Source: Cannabis sativa
Lineage: Eukaryota > Streptophyta > Magnoliopsida > Rosales > Cannabaceae
Direction: 5' to 3'
Assembly (NCBI RefSeq): GCF_029168945.1
Contig: NC_083603.1
Location: 18,290,001-18,354,000 of the forward strand
Length of the DNA: 64,000 nt
Within the stretch, counting starts at the first letter, position 1. Each line of letters begins with the position of its first letter. The translations under genes and the position numbers were made by a program. Of the stretch, positions 60,942-64,000 are shown in pieces. The notes beneath the pieces were generated by a model that worked only from the letters and a program-made list of their open reading frames with translations, did not search any database and was not told the origin of the DNA.

Positions 60942-62930
60942 GTGACCAGGATCCACTTGCACTATTCTAAGAATTCTTTTATAAACCTAAGTCATCAAAA
61001 GACACTACCACATTTTTTTAATCTATGGCATTTGTATCTTGTTCATAGTGGATTTGACAAGATCAATCTCTGCAAAGAGTTAATATGCCTATATCCACTG
61101 AAAATAGTTCATCTCATTCGCAGATGGATGTACATTCAGGGGTGGATATGAGTTTTTTCGTTGTAATCTTAAACGATCACTCTAGATTATACCTTATGCA
61201 AAGAAATTTGAAATGTTTGAAAAATTTCTTAAATTTCTAGCAATGGTTAAAACCATTAAGGTAAGTGATTAAAGATCTTGCGAACTGATAGGGGTGGAGA
61301 AATAGTTAGTAGATATGCAGTTCAAAGATCATTAAATTAATTTTGAATTATATCCAAACTTACCTCCCCAGAAATTTCGATTTTCATATTGATGATTAGT
61401 TACTAGTCGTTGCCTAAATCCTTCTATGGTAAAACAATTTCAGAATGATATAATAGTTGCATACTTAATGTAAATCATTACTAGATTCATGGATGACCTA
61501 ATCAAAATCTTGAGAAAAGCTAGAACTGTTAACCATGGTTTGTTAGCTATTCTAAGTCATTAGGGGTGGACCATCCCATTGTCAATAGATAAGAAAGTGT
61601 TTGTTCAAACAAATACTACTTTTCTAAGATAATGACTAAGTCTGAAAACAAGTAGCAAATAAAGGAGATATTTTTCTTGATTCCAAAAGTGTTCTATCAT
61701 CTTATATAACATATGATGATCCCACTGCCTCTGTTGTCTTGTCACAACCGAAGAGATCAATACCATTTAGTTTTCTTCGACATAATTCACGGTACCTTGT
61801 CGTAGTGGGAGAGTTTCTAGGAACTCACCTTCTTATGACTTGGGAGACACTAGTGATTAAAATCCATTGTGAGTTTAAACAAGTAATGGATTGTCAAGGT
61901 AAGAAACTAAGAAGAAAGCCAATAGAACTATGGTTTAATCCATTCACATGGAGTAACCTAAAGTTTTCTATTACAAGGACATAAAAGGAAATTTTCGTTT
62001 ATAAGTCTATTCAATGGACTTAACAAACTTCCTGTTCCTAGTATTATAGTTTTGAGTTTATCTAAACCTATGGCTTGTGGTATACCTGGTAATTACTTAC
62101 TCTAATGCAAGCAACTTACTTTAGTAAGATGCTGAAGCATCTTCTTTCTAATTGCAATCTATAGAAGCTTCACAACTTCTTAGACATAGATTTTATTTAT
62201 CTAAGGAAAAGTCTCAACTATTCCAGAAAAGATAAAGCCATGAAAGAATTTCTTATATCAACAGTGAGAGGTCTTAGATATGCTTTTGTATGCCTTAGAC
62301 CAGACACCTGCTGTTGAGTGGGAGTAATGAGTAGGTATCAGATTAATCCAGGAGAGAACATTGGAAGACAATCAAGTAAATCCTAAGATTAAGAAGAGGA
62401 ACTATATGTTAGTCTATAAGGGTGTGTTTAAAACTCTTAGGCTACACCACATCAGATTTCGAAATCTGCCTTTGTGCTAGAAAATCTTTCTAATAAGATG
62501 GTGGTTACTTTGGGGGTGGAATAGTGATTTTGGAGAAGTGTAAAAACCTATCTGAAGTCTCTAGGTCTACCAGGAAGGGACTGAATGTTAAAGTTACAGG
62601 AAAGGTACTTATTCAGTCTAAGGAAAGTTCTATACATTTTTGGCATCATTCCAAATTGCCTTAACTACTAGTGTTAATTTCCTGATTAACCCAAAAGTAG
62701 TTGGCAAAGATATAGAATCCAGTATCCCAAGAGAGTAGACATATAGAGAGGAATTTCACATTATCAATGATTTTGTGATTAAAGGAAGAGTAATGGTGGA
62801 GAAAAGGTTGTGTTTAATTCAACCTTTCAGATCCTATTACGAGGAGTTTACTACTACTACACTTGATTTGTATATCAAGGTGTTGAGATTATTTGAAACA
62901 CACATTTTGTTTTATATTAGGGCAAGTGGG
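60942..62930 (+). pseudogene. Ruined copia pol remnant of element G
   Basis: This is the best preserved remnant of the A/C type. 60942-61151 reads FNLWHLYLVHSGFDKINLCK, which aligns with B's YLWHLRLGHIGYDRLNRLTK, so it is GAG-pre-integrase. An integrase trace is at 61240-61340. 61739-61984 is an 81-codon frame (SQPKRSIPFSFLRHNSRYLV) at the integrase-RT junction, unlike any intact domain. The RNase H end is at 62730-62830, with the shared TAG at 62736-62738. Confidence 0.75.
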
Positions 62931-62934
62931 AGTT

Positions 62935-64000
62935 TGTTGGGTTTTATGCCCTAAATAAAACTCATTTCAATATAATCAGATTTACTTATTAATATAGATC
63001 AGAAATAACATTTAATGTTGCATGGTTCACATGATTTATTTCATGATTATATGTACATAATGTATAAATTCATCTGAAACTCTTTTCACATACTTGATCC
63101 TGTTTATTGTGTCGTCAACACATTGGAAAGTAAACATGATTATGTGAATAAAGTTTCTTAGATTTATCAGACATAGGGTTTTACTGATATGATAATCTAC
63201 AATAGAGTTTACTTGCATTTGGAGAAGTGCTATGTTCTTTCCAGAGCATTGGTTAAAGTAAAGCTCAGGTTGGATGCATGGAGTATGCATCGGAAGGGAC
63301 CGATATTGAACTTTGACTTAGATTGATTAAACTTACCGTAATATCTATTCAAGTGAATATCGCCTAGTTGATCCTAGATCAAATGATCTCAATCCTGTTA
63401 TGATTAGGCTCAATCTCAGGAGGCTATTCATGTTCATTGATCTGTTAGTTAAGCCTACTTTTAGGTCAGGGTGATACGTACATTTTGGGAACACGGTAGT
63501 GCAATTGAGTGGGAGCGCTAACATACACATGGAATCTATAGCTTCTATCTAGCGAATAGTAAGTAAAGGATGATCTCCTTCGAACTTGACCAAACGAAAA
63601 TAAATGGTGGAGATCTCATTTCACATAAGCTGAAATATCATTTATACGGGGTTAAGTGTTTTAAGGATTAAATACATTGTAGGGTGTAACGGTAATCTAA
63701 TCCCTTTACAGTGTAGATCATTCATATAGAGGATCATTGATCAAATTAGGATTATAACAATGGATAACTAATGATGTGTCTATATGGTAGAACATACAGA
63801 GCATTCTATATAACTGAGAGTGCAATTCTAAGTTCTATGCGTGGATTCAACGAAGAATTAATAAGTCAGTGAATTTAGGTTATAAATTCTTGATCTGCTT
63901 ATTGGAAGCTCAGTTATATAGACCCATGGTCCCCCCACTAGTTGAGATAATATTGCTTGTAAGACTCATCTAATTGGTTTTGATTAATCAATTATAATTC
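62935..64000 (+). repeat. 3' LTR of copia G, cut by window end
   Basis: Preceded by GGCAAGTGGGAGTT. The first 1066 bp of the LTR, closely matching 58611-59700. Confidence 0.92.

Larger units (their letters stand above)
58611..64000 (+). mobile_element. Copia element G, internally deleted, runs off the window
   Basis: The 5' LTR starts at 58611 and is collinear to about 59865. After a small internal deletion it ends at CTCTCCCTA (59913). There it joins interior sequence (TGGTGGCGACCATATTTGAC), so the LTR end, PBS and AT-rich leader are missing. The interior is 59914-62934 and the 3' LTR starts at 62935 and is cut by the window end. Left flank TTTCT (58606-58610). Confidence 0.85.

Overview
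This is a nuclear genome window from a flowering plant, most likely a eudicot. It is AT-rich and dominated by retrotransposons. It holds one intron-containing gene for a plant RZ-1 type RNA-binding protein and one plant Nodulin-like/MFS transporter gene. MITEs, a CACTA end, a plant LINE ORF1 relic and several Ty1/copia and Ty3/gypsy elements make up most of the rest. The species cannot be fixed from the sequence alone.

Layout. 1-5.0 kb holds a probable LTR-like non-coding block (minus strand, weak call) and a decayed Ty3/gypsy gag (plus strand). 5.0-26.0 kb is a nested stack. A foldback element with arms of about 0.5 kb (5028-26030) is split by a hAT-like element (5842-25626). That element is split by copia element B (6086-24117, perfect TSD ATCGG), which is split by copia element A (7431-17539). 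A MITE lies at 24221-25377. 26.05-37.75 kb holds two old LTR pieces, the second split by copia element C (27119-37343, perfect TSD CTTAT). 37.8-44.5 kb is AT-rich spacer with MITEs, microsatellites, a GA-rich repeat block and a CACTA terminus. 44.5-48.5 kb is the genic island: the transporter (plus) and the RZ-1-like gene (minus) are convergent. 48.9-49.74 kb is a LINE ORF1 relic. 49.74-64 kb is a second nested stack of the same copia family (D, then E, F and G), whose right-hand ends lie beyond the window.

The main biological point is the copia family. Its LTRs are about 1.9 kb. Copies A, C, D, F and G carry only a ruined pol, yet they share the same in-frame TAG in the RNase H region. The pol was therefore dead before these copies spread, so they were probably mobilised in trans. 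B keeps readable protease, integrase and RNase H segments but has lost the reverse-transcriptase palm. A, B and C share a changed primer-binding site. The leader carries a short GC-rich island that differs completely between copies, inside very AT-rich sequence. No CRISPR array, rRNA or tRNA gene was seen.
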